Part shown: in pieces, positions 9,059 to 18,163 of the stretch | Layout: the number at the start of each line of letters is the position of its first letter | Position numbering within the stretch: the stretch's first letter is position 1 | Assembly: GCF_900119825.1 (NCBI RefSeq) | Contig: NZ_FPKR01000001.1 | Location: 372,001-436,000, forward strand | Direction: 5' to 3' | From: Chitinimonas taiwanensis DSM 18899 | Lineage (GTDB): Bacteria; Pseudomonadota; Gammaproteobacteria; Burkholderiales; Chitinimonadaceae | Length of the DNA stretch: 64,000 nt | Made by a program: the position numbers and the translations under genes | Notes under the pieces: generated by a model | Told to the model about the DNA's origin: nothing | Databases searched by the model: none | The model's input: only the letters and a program-made list of their open reading frames with translations

Positions 9059-9733
9059 ATGAAAAAAGCCGTCATCCTGCTCTCGGGCGGGCTCGATTCC
9101 GCCACCGTACTGGCCCTGGCGCAGAACCAGGGTTATGAGTGCTATTGCCTGAGCTTCGACTACGGCCAGCGCCACAATGCCGAACTGGCTGCCGCCCGCC
9201 GCGTGGCCATGGCCCTGGGTGCCAAGGAACACCGCGTCGCCACCATCGACTTGGCTGCCTTTGGCGGCTCGGCGCTCACCGATGCCAAGATCGAGGTACC
9301 GGTAGATGGCGTGCAGGAAGGCGCGATCCCGGTCACCTATGTGCCGGCGCGCAATACCATCATGCTGTCATTTGCGCTCGGTTGGGCCGAGGTGCTGGGC
9401 GCGCATGAGATCTTCATCGGCGTGAATGCGGTCGACTACTCGGGCTACCCGGACTGCCGGCCCGAGTTCATCGCCGCTTTCGAGCGCATGGCCAATCTGG
9501 CCACCAAGGTGGGCGTGGAGGGCGCGCAGCTGCATATCCGCACCCCGCTGATCAATCTGAGCAAGGCCGAGATCATCCAGACCGGTGCCTCGCTGGGCTT
9601 TGACTATGGCCTGACCGTGTCCTGCTACAAGGCCGATCTGCAAGGCCGCGCCTGCGGCGTGTGCGATGCCTGCCGCCTGCGCCGCGATGGCTTTCAGGCC
9701 GCCGGCCTGGCCGACCCGACCCATTACCAGTAA
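9059..9733 (+). CDS. queC: 7-cyano-7-deazaguanine synthase
   Basis: ATP-dependent conversion of 7-carboxy-7-deazaguanine to preQ0, the step after QueE. The 224-residue protein has the PP-loop SGGLDS at 9-14 and the C-terminal zinc site with cysteines at 189, 199, 202 and 205 (CGVCDAC then RLR). It follows queE closely, with AAGGAAACACC before the ATG, giving a compact preQ0 unit that feeds tRNA queuosine modification. Confidence 0.97.
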   Translation: MKKAVILLSGGLDSATVLALAQNQGYECYCLSFDYGQRHNAELAAARRVAMALGAKEHRVATIDLAAFGGSALTDAKIEVPVDGVQEGAIPVTYVPARNTIMLSFALGWAEVLGAHEIFIGVNAVDYSGYPDCRPEFIAAFERMANLATKVGVEGAQLHIRTPLINLSKAEIIQTGASLGFDYGLTVSCYKADLQGRACGVCDACRLRRDGFQAAGLADPTHYQ

Positions 9734-9808
9734 GTGCGACAAAGCGTCGCAGCCGGCCGTGCGCCAGCGCGCGTTAGGCTGCTGTTTTGTACTAGAGAGG
9801 TAAGCCTG

Positions 9809-10237
9809 ATGAAGACCCTGCTCATGAGCAGCCTGCTCTCCCTGGCCCTGCCGGCCATGGCCGCCGGCCTGGAAGTGCGTGCGCCCTGGGCCAAGGCCAC
9901 CTTGCCTGGCCAGCCGGTGTCCGGTGCCTATCTGGAACTGCGTGCCGATTCCGCCGCTCGCCTCGTCAAGGTGGACAGCCCCCTGGCCGAGACGGTGGAA
10001 ATCCATGAGATGAAAATGGACGGCGGCATGATGAAGATGCGCGCGCTGCCGGCGCTGGAGCTGCCAGCCGGGCAGACCGTGACGCTCAAGCCTGGTGGCC
10101 TGCATATCATGCTGATGCAGCTGAAAGGGCCGCTCAAGGCGGGTAGCAAGCTGCCGCTCACGCTTCATGTGGAACAGGACGGCAAGACCCGCAGCGTGGC
10201 GGTGGAGGCAGACATCCGCGCCATGGCTGCCCATTAG
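9809..10237 (+). CDS. periplasmic copper chaperone PCuAC
   Basis: A 142-residue exported protein with a signal peptide cleaved near MAA-G (residue 19). The Cu(I)-binding histidine/methionine set of the PCuAC (DUF461) family is clear: H66 and M68 in EIHEMKM, methionines in GGMMKM (74-77), then H99 and M101 in GLHIMLM. Such chaperones deliver copper to the CuA centre of cytochrome oxidase, often alongside Sco proteins; no sco gene is adjacent. ATG at 9809 follows AGAGAGGTAAGCCTG; the frame upstream lacks signal-peptide character. A hairpin lies 40 bases after the stop. Confidence 0.92.
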   Translation: MKTLLMSSLLSLALPAMAAGLEVRAPWAKATLPGQPVSGAYLELRADSAARLVKVDSPLAETVEIHEMKMDGGMMKMRALPALELPAGQTVTLKPGGLHIMLMQLKGPLKAGSKLPLTLHVEQDGKTRSVAVEADIRAMAAH

Positions 10238-10470
10238 GGATGCGTTGATTTACTCAGAATCTGAAAATTCAGCACCCCACCCGGCAAAGCCGGGTGCTTG
10301 AGGTTGAAGGGAAATCAAAGTGTTATCGCTGCTGGATTCCACGCCCCCCGCCCTCGCCGCCGCGACGAAAGTCCACGTTGCACGGTGCGTGGAGGGAGCC
10401 TCGCTGTCGCTCGACAGTGGAATAAATCAACTCTTCCTTGCTGCCCCATCCCACCGCCTACACAGCCCGC
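10238..10470. other. 233-base convergent intergenic region with hairpins
   Basis: No gene is supported. CACCCGGC (10278-10285) pairs with GCCGGGTG (10289-10296) around AAA, probably marking the end of the PCuAC transcript although no T-run follows. A CTGTC/GACAG mini-hairpin lies near 10403-10417. A 65-codon open frame from 10320 has no credible ribosome-binding site or composition and is not called. Confidence 0.5.
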
Positions 10471-10869
10471 CTAGCCGCCGGCTGTGTTTTCGGGCATTGC
10501 GGGCAGGTATTGGCTGAGCCAGGCCAGCGCCTGCGCTTCGTCATCGAAGGCCTGGCAAGGGTAGGGCGGGCGGTGGTAGATCAGGTAGAGCTTCACTGCC
10601 AGGCGGGCGGCCAGATTCGGCTGCATCAGCGCCACCGCCGTGGTGATCGCACAAACCGGGGCGGAGATTGAGAAGGCCTCGGCTTCCGAGGTCGAGGTCA
10701 GCGTGCCTTCGCCGCGTATCAGTACCGGGCGTGGCGTGAGCGACAGCGCGCGGTGCTGGGCATTAGCCGAGCTGATCGCGGCAAGGTCGATACGTGGATT
10801 GCGGCCATAGTCGATGCGCAGGATACCCTCATCGCCCAGCCAGACCAGCGGATATGGCGTGTTCTGCAT
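10471..10869 (-). CDS. STAS/DUF7793-like hypothetical protein
   Basis: A 132-residue protein resembling the DUF7793 (STAS/SEC14-like) group. It has an opening LVWLGDEGILRIDYG strand pair, a central RPVLIRGEGTLTSTSEAEAF segment, a long ALMQPNLAARLAVKLYL helix, and ends DDEAQALAWLSQYLP. In related proteins this small alpha/beta domain is suspected to be regulatory, but no function is established. The start at 10869 lies 8 bases after the msrQ stop; an alternative GTG at 10908 would overlap msrQ. It is probably co-transcribed with msrQ; why is unclear. Confidence 0.65.
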   Translation of the reverse strand: MQNTPYPLVWLGDEGILRIDYGRNPRIDLAAISSANAQHRALSLTPRPVLIRGEGTLTSTSEAEAFSISAPVCAITTAVALMQPNLAARLAVKLYLIYHRPPYPCQAFDDEAQALAWLSQYLPAMPENTAGG

Positions 10870-10877
10870 CCCACCAT

Positions 10878-11468
10878 TCAAGCCGACCGGGGCCGATAGC
10901 GCCACCACAGGCGTAGACCAAACAGCACGGCCAATACTGCGGCGTACAGCAGCGGCTGGGTCAAATCACGCTTCACCAGCCACAGATAGTGGAGCACCCC
11001 CAGCGCGGCAATCGGATAGACCAGACGGTGCAGGCGGCCCCAGTTGCGCTTCAGGCGGCGCAGCATGGCGTCGGTGGAGGTGGCGGCAAGCGGAATCAGC
11101 AGGACAAAGGCGGCGAAGCCGATGGTGATAAACGGCCGCTTGGCGATATCGCGCAGCACGGCAGTGAGGTCAAAGAACTGGTCGAGCCAGATATAGGTGG
11201 TGAAGTGCAGGCAGGCGTAGAAGAACGCAAACAGGCCGAGCATGCGGCGCAGCTTGATCAGCCAGTTGGCGCCGCTGAGCCGGCGCAGCGGCGTGATGGC
11301 GAGGCCGGCCAGCAGCATGACCAGGGTCCAGGTGCCGGTGGAGCGCGTGATGAATTCGATCGGATTGACCGCCATGCCGCCCAGCAGGATATAGGCCGCG
11401 CGCGCCAGCGGCAGCAGGCAGGCGAGGAAGAGCGTGATTTTGATATATGTGACTGTGTGCTTGGTCAT
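10878..11468 (-). CDS. msrQ: heme-binding membrane subunit of methionine sulfoxide reductase
   Basis: A 196-residue integral membrane protein with about six hydrophobic segments, matching MsrQ/YedZ, which passes electrons from the respiratory chain to periplasmic MsrP to repair oxidised methionines. Conserved features include the heme-ligand histidine regions FFYACLHFTTYIWLDQ and the RLHRLVYPIAALGVLHYLWL stretch. The start at 11468 (MTKHTVTYIK) is chosen because the first hydrophobic segment follows soon after; 13 extra codons upstream are possible. The molybdopterin subunit gene msrP, normally next to msrQ, is not adjacent on either side. The gene is divergent from proB. Confidence 0.93.
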   Translation of the reverse strand: MTKHTVTYIKITLFLACLLPLARAAYILLGGMAVNPIEFITRSTGTWTLVMLLAGLAITPLRRLSGANWLIKLRRMLGLFAFFYACLHFTTYIWLDQFFDLTAVLRDIAKRPFITIGFAAFVLLIPLAATSTDAMLRRLKRNWGRLHRLVYPIAALGVLHYLWLVKRDLTQPLLYAAVLAVLFGLRLWWRYRPRSA

Positions 11469-11629
11469 GCCGGATTGGTCGTTTGAGACGAGTCGATGTG
11501 ACGGCATAATCGCCGACTGGTTTCCTGCGCCGTGACGGAGCGACGTCGCAGCGCCAGCACGGGGGCGCCACAGCAGGCCAAGCTGAGCGCCCTACCTTAC
11601 CCACTCTTTACCTCGCCACGGGTTTTTCC

Positions 11630-12745
11630 ATGCAAAGCTGCATCGCCACCGCACAGCGCGTTGTTGTCAAAGTCGGCTCCTCGCTTGTTACCAATGACGG
11701 CCGTGGCCTCGACCTGAAGGCGCTCAGCCGCTGGGCGGCCGAGATCGCCGCACTGGCGCAGCAGGGCAAGCAGGTGGTGCTGGTCAGCTCGGGGGCGATT
11801 GCCGAGGGCGTGGCGCGCCTGGGTTGGCCGAAGCGGCCCAGCGCCGTGCATGAACTGCAGGCGGCCGCGGCGGTGGGGCAGATGGGCCTGGTGGAAGCCT
11901 ATGAGCGCTGCTTCAAGGCACACAATCTGAAGACCGCGCAGATCCTGCTCACCCACGAAGACCTGGCCGACCGCACGCGCTACCTGAATGCGCGCACCAC
12001 CTTGCTCACCCTGCTGGGACTTGGGGTGATTCCCATCATCAATGAAAACGACACGGTGGCCACGGCCGAGATCAAGGTCGGTGATAACGACACTCTGGGC
12101 GCCCTGGTTACCAATCTGATCGATGCCGATGCGCTGGTGATCCTGACCGACCAGCGCGGCCTGTATGACAGCGATCCGCGCAAGAACCCGGCTGCCAAGT
12201 TCATCAGCGAATACCAGGCCGGCCAGCCCGAGCTGGAAGCGATGGCCGGCGGGGCGGGCAGCAGTGTGGGCACGGGCGGCATGTACACCAAGATCATCGC
12301 CGCCAAGCGCGCGGCGCGCAGCGGCGCCAGTACGGTGATTGCGTCGGGCCGTGAAGAGGCGGTACTGACGCGGCTGGCCAAGGGCGAGGCGATCGGTACC
12401 CAGCTGACCGCTGGTACCACGCGTATCGCTGCGCGCAAGCAATGGCTGGCCGACCACCTGCAGGTGCGCGGTACGCTGAGCCTGGATGCGGGCGCCGTGC
12501 TGGCCCTGGGCGATAAGCGCAGCCTGCTGCCGATTGGGGTGGCGGCGGTGGAGGGTGAGTTTCTGCGTGGCGAGATGGTTCGCTGCCTGGGGCCGGATGG
12601 CCGCGAGGTCGCGCGTGGCCTGGTCAATTACGACGCGGCCGATGCGCGCCGCATCGTGCGTCTGCCGACCGGCCAGATCGAGGCGGTGCTGGGCTTTGTG
12701 GACGAGCCCGAGCTGATCCATCGCGACAATCTGGTGCTGCTCTAG
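11630..12745 (+). CDS. proB: glutamate 5-kinase
   Basis: Phosphorylates L-glutamate to gamma-glutamyl phosphate in proline synthesis. The 371-residue protein has the amino-acid-kinase start [11 protein letters not shown] (11-21), the NENDTVA and GDNDTLGA motifs that bind glutamate and [17 protein letters not shown] in the kinase core, and a C-terminal PUA domain from about residue 280 (ending [20 protein letters not shown]). Proline feedback acts in the kinase domain in known enzymes. proA is not adjacent. In many betaproteobacteria proB follows obgE; here the upstream neighbour is divergent msrQ, so it has its own promoter in 11469-11629. Confidence 0.96.
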   Translation: MQSCIATAQRVVVKVGSSLVTNDGRGLDLKALSRWAAEIAALAQQGKQVVLVSSGAIAEGVARLGWPKRPSAVHELQAAAAVGQMGLVEAYERCFKAHNLKTAQILLTHEDLADRTRYLNARTTLLTLLGLGVIPIINENDTVATAEIKVGDNDTLGALVTNLIDADALVILTDQRGLYDSDPRKNPAAKFISEYQAGQPELEAMAGGAGSSVGTGGMYTKIIAAKRAARSGASTVIASGREEAVLTRLAKGEAIGTQLTAGTTRIAARKQWLADHLQVRGTLSLDAGAVLALGDKRSLLPIGVAAVEGEFLRGEMVRCLGPDGREVARGLVNYDAADARRIVRLPTGQIEAVLGFVDEPELIHRDNLVLL

Positions 12746-12779
12746 GACGATCGGGCACTAGGCCTGCGCAGCGCGTAAA

Positions 12780-12804
12780 AAAGCCGGACGACTTGTCCGG
12801 CTTT
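12780..12804. terminator. bidirectional terminator between proB and ydcH
   Basis: A 10-bp stem AAAGCCGGAC (12780-12789) / GTCCGGCTTT (12795-12804) with a GACTT loop. On the minus strand it is followed by a T6 run (12782-12777), giving a strong terminator for the leftward gene; in the plus direction CTTTCCCC makes a weaker one for proB. Confidence 0.85.
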
Positions 12805-12817
12805 CCCCTTGCTGCCT

Positions 12818-13066
12818 TCAGTTCGGTACCACTTTCTGCAGGCTGTCCCACAGCTGATCCTTGAGCGACAGGCGCTGCTTCTTCAGCACCTCCAGGGCCA
12901 GATCACCCAGATGTTCCTCGCCGTTCTCGGCGCGGGTAATCGCCTTGTCCAGCTTCTCGAATTCGCCGGCCAGGCGGTTGAAGTGCGCGTCGCTGAGCTT
13001 GAGCGCGTGAATGGCGGCGCGATGCTCGGGGAATTCGCTGATCAGGGGGTGGTGTTCGATATGCAT
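12818..13066 (-). CDS. YdcH family (DUF465) small protein
   Basis: An 82-residue protein of the YdcH/DUF465 family, predicted to be a helical hairpin. It begins MHIEHHPLISEFPEH, has the central LKLSDAHFNRLAGEFEKLDKAI helix and ends LGDLALEVLKKQRLSLKDQL. These match the H-x-L-x(5)-F-P and late L-K-x-x-R-L-x-L-K-D signature. Members are common in Proteobacteria, cytoplasmic and uncharacterised. It ends just before the shared terminator with proB. Confidence 0.9.
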   Translation of the reverse strand: MHIEHHPLISEFPEHRAAIHALKLSDAHFNRLAGEFEKLDKAITRAENGEEHLGDLALEVLKKQRLSLKDQLWDSLQKVVPN

Positions 13067-13148
13067 GGCATGCTCCGGTTGAGGAGCTACCAGTCTAGGT
13101 CGGCGCCCGGTGTGCGACCTTGATCCGCATCAAACCGTGCTTGGCCGC

Positions 13149-13913
13149 TTAAGGTGGAGTGAGACCGTAGCGGGCAAACAGCCGCGCCAGGCTGCCATCG
13201 GCCTGCAGGCTGTCGTAGGCAGCCTGCAGCGCGTTGCGTTCGGCCTCTTCCATGCCCTTGCCGGCGGCTAGCCAGACATCGCCCGATGCCAGCACCATGC
13301 CGACCTGGAAGTCGGCCAGCTGGTGCCCGCTGCTGCGCACTTTCTCCAGATTGATCACATCACCGCCGTAAATCGCGTCCACCAGGCCGCGTTCGAGAAA
13401 GCGTTGCATTTCCTCGGTGCTGCTGGCCTGCACGACCTGGTTGGGCAGAAAGCCGTGCTGCATCAGCTGCAGATAATTGGGCGAGCCGCGCAGCACCACG
13501 ATGCGCTGCTGGCGCGCGCTGTCCAGGCTGTTGATCGGCGGCTTGCTGCGGTAATTGATAAAGGCGAAGCGCTGCACATATAGACGCACCAGCCACTGAA
13601 AGCTGGCCTCGCGTTCCGGGGTGCGCGTGAGCGGCAGGATGGCGGTGCGCGGCTGGCTGCTGGCCATGGCCAGCGCCCGTGCCCAGGGAAAGAACTGCAC
13701 CTTGCTGGGCTGGCCGGCGCGCGCGCTCATGGCTTCCACCAGCTCGACCAGCAGGCCGGGGCGCTTGGGGGCATGCTCGATGGCAAATGGCGGCAGATCG
13801 CCGCTGACGATCTGCCAGGGCTGCAGCCCTGCAGCCTGGGCGGACAGGGCGGACAGGGCGCTTACCAGCAGGACAGCCAGCCCGCAGCGTATCAATAGGG
13901 TGAGCAGGTTCAT
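13149..13913 (-). CDS. exported solute-binding protein (SBP_bac_3-like), orphan
   Basis: A 254-residue protein with a signal peptide (MNLLTLLIRCGLAVLLVSALSALSAQA) and a type-3 extracellular solute-binding fold. Evidence: the opening strand and PPFAIEH loop, EAMSARAGQPSKVQFFPWARALAMA, and the late LQAAYDSLQADGSLARLFARYGL tail. The PWARAL segment is typical of a divergent subgroup often found without permease genes. No ABC transporter gene is nearby, so it may be an orphan sensor or use a remote permease. The ligand is unknown; polar amino acids are usual for the superfamily. Confidence 0.82.
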   Translation of the reverse strand: MNLLTLLIRCGLAVLLVSALSALSAQAAGLQPWQIVSGDLPPFAIEHAPKRPGLLVELVEAMSARAGQPSKVQFFPWARALAMASSQPRTAILPLTRTPEREASFQWLVRLYVQRFAFINYRSKPPINSLDSARQQRIVVLRGSPNYLQLMQHGFLPNQVVQASSTEEMQRFLERGLVDAIYGGDVINLEKVRSSGHQLADFQVGMVLASGDVWLAAGKGMEEAERNALQAAYDSLQADGSLARLFARYGLTPP

Positions 13914-14045
13914 TTCCGGGCCTCACATGCCGGCAGCAGGATGGCGCATTGTCCGCGCTCGGCGGGGCAGCTGTCCAAGGGCAAACTTGTAGCGGCCGGC
14001 CGAGCTGGCCAGAATGCGCGCTTTCCCGCTTCATCCGGAACTGCC

Positions 14046-15134
14046 ATGCGCTGTGCTGCCCTGCTGCTCTCCCTTCTGCTGGCCCCGTTTGCCGCAGCCG
14101 ATCTGTGGAATGACGGCCCTTATGTGCTGCATGAGGCCGAGGGCAGCCAGGCCTACTGGGTGTGTGCGAGCCAGCTGATCACGCAGGCAATGGATGTGGG
14201 CGAGACCATCGCCTCGCCCTGCCTGGGCGAGCAGACCACGGTCAGGCTGAATGCCGACAATCCGCTTGCGCCCGACCGCCTGCCTGCGGTGCCGCACTGG
14301 GCGGCGATTTCCGATATCCATGGCCAGGCCGGCATCTTCATGCAGCTGTTGCGTGCGCAGGGCATGGTCGATGCGGCCGGCAACTGGGCTTGGGGCGAGG
14401 GTGTGCTGGTCATTGCCGGCGATATCTTCGACCGTGGCCCGACGGTGACCGAGGCGCTCTGGCAGGTTTACCGGCTGGAGCAACAGGCGCGGGCCGCCGG
14501 TGGCGCCGTGCAGTTTGTGCTTGGCAACCACGAGACCATGTTGCTGCGCGGCGACCTGCGCTACATCCACCCCAAATACCAGGCGGTCGCCCAGCTGATC
14601 GGGCGTAGCTACGATCAGCTGTATGGCACCGACACCGAGCTCGGCCGCTGGCTGCGCAGCCGCGCCACGGTGTTCCAGCTCGGCGATACCGTCTTCCTGC
14701 ATGGCGGCCTCCACCCGGAATTGGCCGCGCGCGAGATCGACCTCGCCGCCATCAACCAGACCTTCCGTCGCCGCCTGGGCGCCAGCAAGGAAGCGCTGGC
14801 CCAGGACGAGGAGGCCAACTACCTGTTCGGCCGTCATGGTCCGGTCTGGTATCGCGGCTATTTCCTGCCCGAACGCGCCAGCCTGGCCCAGGTCGACGCC
14901 TTACTCGCTCGCTTGGGTGCACGGCGCATCGTGGTCGGGCATACCACCCAGCGCGAGATTGTTTCCTTGTATGGCGGCCGCATCATCGGCATTGATGCCG
15001 GCATCAAGGATGGCGAGCGCGGTGAACTGCTGCTATGGCAGGACGGCCAGCTGTGGCGCGGCCTGATGGACGGCCAGCGCCTGCCGCTGCTCCTGGGCAG
15101 CGATGATGGCAGCGCCGCGCAGGCCGCGTACTAG
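14046..15134 (+). CDS. exported calcineurin-like metallophosphatase (Shewanella-like type)
   Basis: A 362-residue protein with a signal peptide (MRCAALLLSLLLAPFAAA) and the five metallophosphoesterase blocks in order: D90-x-H92 in SDIHG, GDIFDRG (125-131), GNHE (160-163), HGGLHPEL in the middle and VVGHT near 300. These bind two metal ions for phosphate-ester hydrolysis. Export plus block order resembles Shewanella-like protein phosphatases, some of which act on phosphotyrosine; the substrate here is not predictable. ATG at 14046 is preferred over the upstream open frame because it begins the signal peptide. Confidence 0.87.
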   Translation: MRCAALLLSLLLAPFAAADLWNDGPYVLHEAEGSQAYWVCASQLITQAMDVGETIASPCLGEQTTVRLNADNPLAPDRLPAVPHWAAISDIHGQAGIFMQLLRAQGMVDAAGNWAWGEGVLVIAGDIFDRGPTVTEALWQVYRLEQQARAAGGAVQFVLGNHETMLLRGDLRYIHPKYQAVAQLIGRSYDQLYGTDTELGRWLRSRATVFQLGDTVFLHGGLHPELAAREIDLAAINQTFRRRLGASKEALAQDEEANYLFGRHGPVWYRGYFLPERASLAQVDALLARLGARRIVVGHTTQREIVSLYGGRIIGIDAGIKDGERGELLLWQDGQLWRGLMDGQRLPLLLGSDDGSAAQAAY

Positions 15135-15227
15135 TCAGGCCTAGGGAAGAACGGCGGCAAGGGCAGCCTTGTTGCACTGCGGCATTCGAACTAGCCTTAA
15201 GGGGTAGCCCTTTGCCGGAGAGCCCCA

Positions 15228-16964
15228 ATGACCTTGTCCCCTGCCGCTGCGCATGCCCGCTTCCTGGAAGAGCAGGAAGTCCGTTACGCCAACCTCAAGC
15301 ACCAGCTACGTCAGGCTTTCGACCCTTGGGGACTGTGTGCGATCCACACCAAGGCGGCGGCATCCTGGCTCAGCAACCCGGTCGAACTGGCGGCGGCCAT
15401 GACCCGCTACAGCCACGATCTGTTCACCCTGCAGACCCAGGCGGCCAGCCGTTTCATGGGTGCGCCCGATACCGATATCTTTCCGCCCAATCCGGAAGAC
15501 CAGCGCTTCGCCGACCCGCTCTGGCGCGATGAACCCGCCTGGGACTATCTGAAAGAGGCCTATCTGATGCAGACGCGCTGGATACAGGACATGCTGTACC
15601 AGAGCCCGGGCCTCAGCGATGCCGAACGGCGCAAGAGCGCGTTCTGGCTGCGCCAGAGCCTGAACGCGTTTGCACCGACCAACTTCCTGGCCACCAACCC
15701 GGTGGCGCAGCGCCGCGCGTTGGAAACCCGCGGCGAGAGCCTGGTCAAGGGCCTGCAGAACCTAGCCTGCGATCTGGCCGGTGGCGATATCAGCATGACC
15801 GACCGCTCGCCCTTCAAAGTGGGTGAGAACCTAGCGCTGACGCCGGGCGTGGTCGTGTATCGCGGCCGTCTGCTCGAAGTGATCCACTACGCACCGACGA
15901 CCGAGACCGTGCATGCAGTGCCGCTGGTGCTGATGACACCGTGGATCAACAAGTACTACATCCTCGATCTGGCGCCCGGTAAATCGCTAGTCGAATACCT
16001 GGTCGGACAGGGCTTCAATGTCTTTATCACCAGCTGGAAGAACCCGGACGAGAGCATGGCCGATATCACCTTCGACGATTACATCGTCGAGGGCGCGGCC
16101 AAGATCATCGAAGTGGCGCAGAGCGTGGGCAAGAGCGAGAAGGTGCATGCGCTCGGCTACTGCATCGGTGGCACCCTGCTGGCCCTGTATATGGCCTGGG
16201 CCAACCGCAAGGACCCGGCCAATGTGCCGGTGGCGCACTGGACCTTGCTGACCACGCTGACCGATTTCTCGGCGCCGGGTGATATCGAGGTGTTCATCGA
16301 TGAGGATGGCCTCGACGTGATCGACGGCATCATGGACAAGCAGGGCTTTCTGGATGGCAAGGAGATGTCATCGAGCTTCCGCATGCTGCGTCCGAACAGC
16401 CTGATCTGGAACTATGTGGTCAGCAACTATCTGCTCGGCGAAACCCCGCGCGCGATGGATGTCTTGTTCTGGAACACCGATATGACGCGCATGCCGGCCG
16501 CCATGCACCGCTTCTATCTGCGCGAGTTCTATCTGCACAACCGGGTGATCGAGCCGGACAGCCTGTGCATGGCCGGCCAGCCCATCGATCTGAGCCAGAT
16601 CCAGCAGCCACTGTTCATGGTGGCGGCCGAGGAAGACCATATCGCGCCGTGGAAGACCACCTTTACCCTGCTCAAGCGCCTGCCGGTCAAATCGCATTTC
16701 ACCCTGTCCACCTCGGGTCACATCATCGGCATCGTCAACCCGCCGGTGGCGAGTTCCAAGCGCAGCTACTGGCAGGGCGAGGTTTCACGTGGCACCAAGC
16801 CCGAGGACTGGCTGGCCGAGCAGGCCAAGCAGCCCGGTTCCTGGTGGCCAAGCTGGGTGGACTGGCTGCGCCCGCAATGCGGCGCCCAGATCAAGCCACC
16901 GCCACTGAGCAACCGCGAGTACAAGAAGCTCGGTGAGGCGCCGGGCAGCTATGTATTTGAGTAG
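15228..16964 (+). CDS. phaC: class I poly(R)-hydroxyalkanoate synthase
   Basis: Polymerises (R)-3-hydroxyacyl-CoA into PHA granules. The 578-residue length fits class I, acting without PhaE or PhaR. The lipase-like box is GYCIGG (310-315), with nucleophile Cys312; the triad partners are the Asp in EEDHIAPW and the His in [12 protein letters not shown]. The N-terminal PhaC domain covers about 60-240 and the alpha/beta-hydrolase domain 240-560. There are no phaA, phaB, phaR or phasin genes beside it, so the precursor enzymes are encoded elsewhere. GGAGAGCCCC supports the ATG at 15228. Confidence 0.96.
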   Translation: MTLSPAAAHARFLEEQEVRYANLKHQLRQAFDPWGLCAIHTKAAASWLSNPVELAAAMTRYSHDLFTLQTQAASRFMGAPDTDIFPPNPEDQRFADPLWRDEPAWDYLKEAYLMQTRWIQDMLYQSPGLSDAERRKSAFWLRQSLNAFAPTNFLATNPVAQRRALETRGESLVKGLQNLACDLAGGDISMTDRSPFKVGENLALTPGVVVYRGRLLEVIHYAPTTETVHAVPLVLMTPWINKYYILDLAPGKSLVEYLVGQGFNVFITSWKNPDESMADITFDDYIVEGAAKIIEVAQSVGKSEKVHALGYCIGGTLLALYMAWANRKDPANVPVAHWTLLTTLTDFSAPGDIEVFIDEDGLDVIDGIMDKQGFLDGKEMSSSFRMLRPNSLIWNYVVSNYLLGETPRAMDVLFWNTDMTRMPAAMHRFYLREFYLHNRVIEPDSLCMAGQPIDLSQIQQPLFMVAAEEDHIAPWKTTFTLLKRLPVKSHFTLSTSGHIIGIVNPPVASSKRSYWQGEVSRGTKPEDWLAEQAKQPGSWWPSWVDWLRPQCGAQIKPPPLSNREYKKLGEAPGSYVFE

Positions 16965-16990
16965 GCACGTTGGCAGCAGCTGGATGTAAA

Positions 16991-17044
16991 GCGCTGTTTA
17001 CTAAGGTAAACTGCGCACCCCGCGCCGGCCTCGAGCCGGCGCGG
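16991..17044 (+). promoter_or_regulatory. two consecutive hairpins in the trhO leader
   Basis: Hairpin 1 pairs GCGC-GTTTAC (16991-17000, with a T-T mismatch) with GTAAAC-GCGC around TAAG. Hairpin 2 is a perfect 10-bp stem, CCGCGCCGGC (17020-17029) and GCCGGCGCGG (17035-17044), with loop CTCGA. The second stem may terminate the phaC transcript, but no T-run follows; both could lie in the 5' UTR of trhO. Confidence 0.5.
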
Positions 17045-17095
17045 CCTATTTGCAACCGGTCCGTCCTTTGCGAGGACGACCACTGGAGAACTCGC

Positions 17096-18058
17096 ATGTC
17101 CGTGCAGCAAACCGGCCCCATCGTGGTGGCCGCCCTGTATCAATTTGTCACGCTCGACGATATCGACACCCTGCGCCAGCCGCTGCTGGATTGCATGCTC
17201 GCCAATGGCGTGAAAGGCACGCTGCTGCTGGCCCATGAGGGCATCAATGGCACGGTGTCGGCCAGCCGCGCAGGCATCGACGGCCTACTGGCCTGGCTGA
17301 AGACCGACCCGCGCTTTGCCGGGCTCGACCACAAGGAAAGCTACTGCGACACCCAGCCCTTCTACCGCACCAAGGTCAAGCTCAAGAAGGAGATCGTGAC
17401 CATGGGCGTGCCGAATGTGGACCCGAACAAGCAGGTCGGCACCTATGTGGAGCCGCAGGACTGGAATGCGCTGATCAGCGACCCCGAGGTGCTGTTGATT
17501 GATACGCGCAATGACTACGAAGTGGCGATTGGCACCTTCAAGGGCGCCATCGACCCCAAGACCGAGACCTTCCGCGAATTCCCCGACTATGTGCAGCAGC
17601 ACTTCGACCCGAAGAAGCACAAGAAGGTGGCGATGTTCTGCACCGGCGGCATCCGCTGCGAGAAGGCGTCCAGCTATATGCTGGGCGTGGGTTTCGAGGA
17701 GGTCTATCACCTGAAGGGCGGCATCCTCAAATACATGGAAACCGTGCCGCAGGCAGAAAGCCTGTGGGAAGGCGACTGCTTCGTGTTCGATAACCGCGTG
17801 ACGGTGCGCCATGACCTGAGCAAGGGCGATTACGAACTCTGCCACGCCTGCCGCGAGCCGGTGTCGGCGCAAGAGCGCCAATCGCCGCACTATGTGGCCG
17901 GCATCAGCTGCCCGCATTGCTGGGACAAGCTGAGCGAAAAGACCCGCGCCAGCGCGCGCGAGCGGCAGAAGCAGATCGAGCTGGCACTGGCACGCGGCGA
18001 GCCGCACCCGATGGGCTACGACGCGCGCGCCGCCCACTACGCGCGCCAGGAAGACTAA
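17096..18058 (+). CDS. trhO: tRNA uridine(34) hydroxylase, rhodanese family
   Basis: TrhO (YceA) uses O2 to hydroxylate U34 of certain tRNAs, on the route to 5-methoxy/carboxymethoxy-uridine. The 320-residue protein has the N-terminal acylphosphatase-like domain (HEGINGT, 48-53), a rhodanese domain with active-site loop C182-T-G-G-I-R-C188-E-K, and a C-terminal zinc-ribbon-like segment (CHACREP... CPHCWDKL). MSVQQ at 17096 is the start; the frame upstream runs through the leader hairpins and lacks protein character. The gene is free-standing between phaC and a hydrolase. Confidence 0.94.
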   Translation: MSVQQTGPIVVAALYQFVTLDDIDTLRQPLLDCMLANGVKGTLLLAHEGINGTVSASRAGIDGLLAWLKTDPRFAGLDHKESYCDTQPFYRTKVKLKKEIVTMGVPNVDPNKQVGTYVEPQDWNALISDPEVLLIDTRNDYEVAIGTFKGAIDPKTETFREFPDYVQQHFDPKKHKKVAMFCTGGIRCEKASSYMLGVGFEEVYHLKGGILKYMETVPQAESLWEGDCFVFDNRVTVRHDLSKGDYELCHACREPVSAQERQSPHYVAGISCPHCWDKLSEKTRASARERQKQIELALARGEPHPMGYDARAAHYARQED

Positions 18059-18163
18059 GCGTCGTATCCGGCGCCAGCCGTCATGCGTACGGCGGGCGCC
18101 CGGCAGCCTGGGCTACAATCGCGCCCATTCGCGGCGCCAGACCGCCCCTGCCCAGGAAGCCCC

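Noticed and set aside
10320-10517. 65-codon open frame
   Set aside because: No ribosome-binding site, no recognisable sequence, and it overlaps the end of a convincing minus-strand gene.
16781-16796. parS-like GGTTTCACGTGGCACC in phaC
   Set aside because: Only about 12/16 match and it lies in conserved codons of the PHA synthase.
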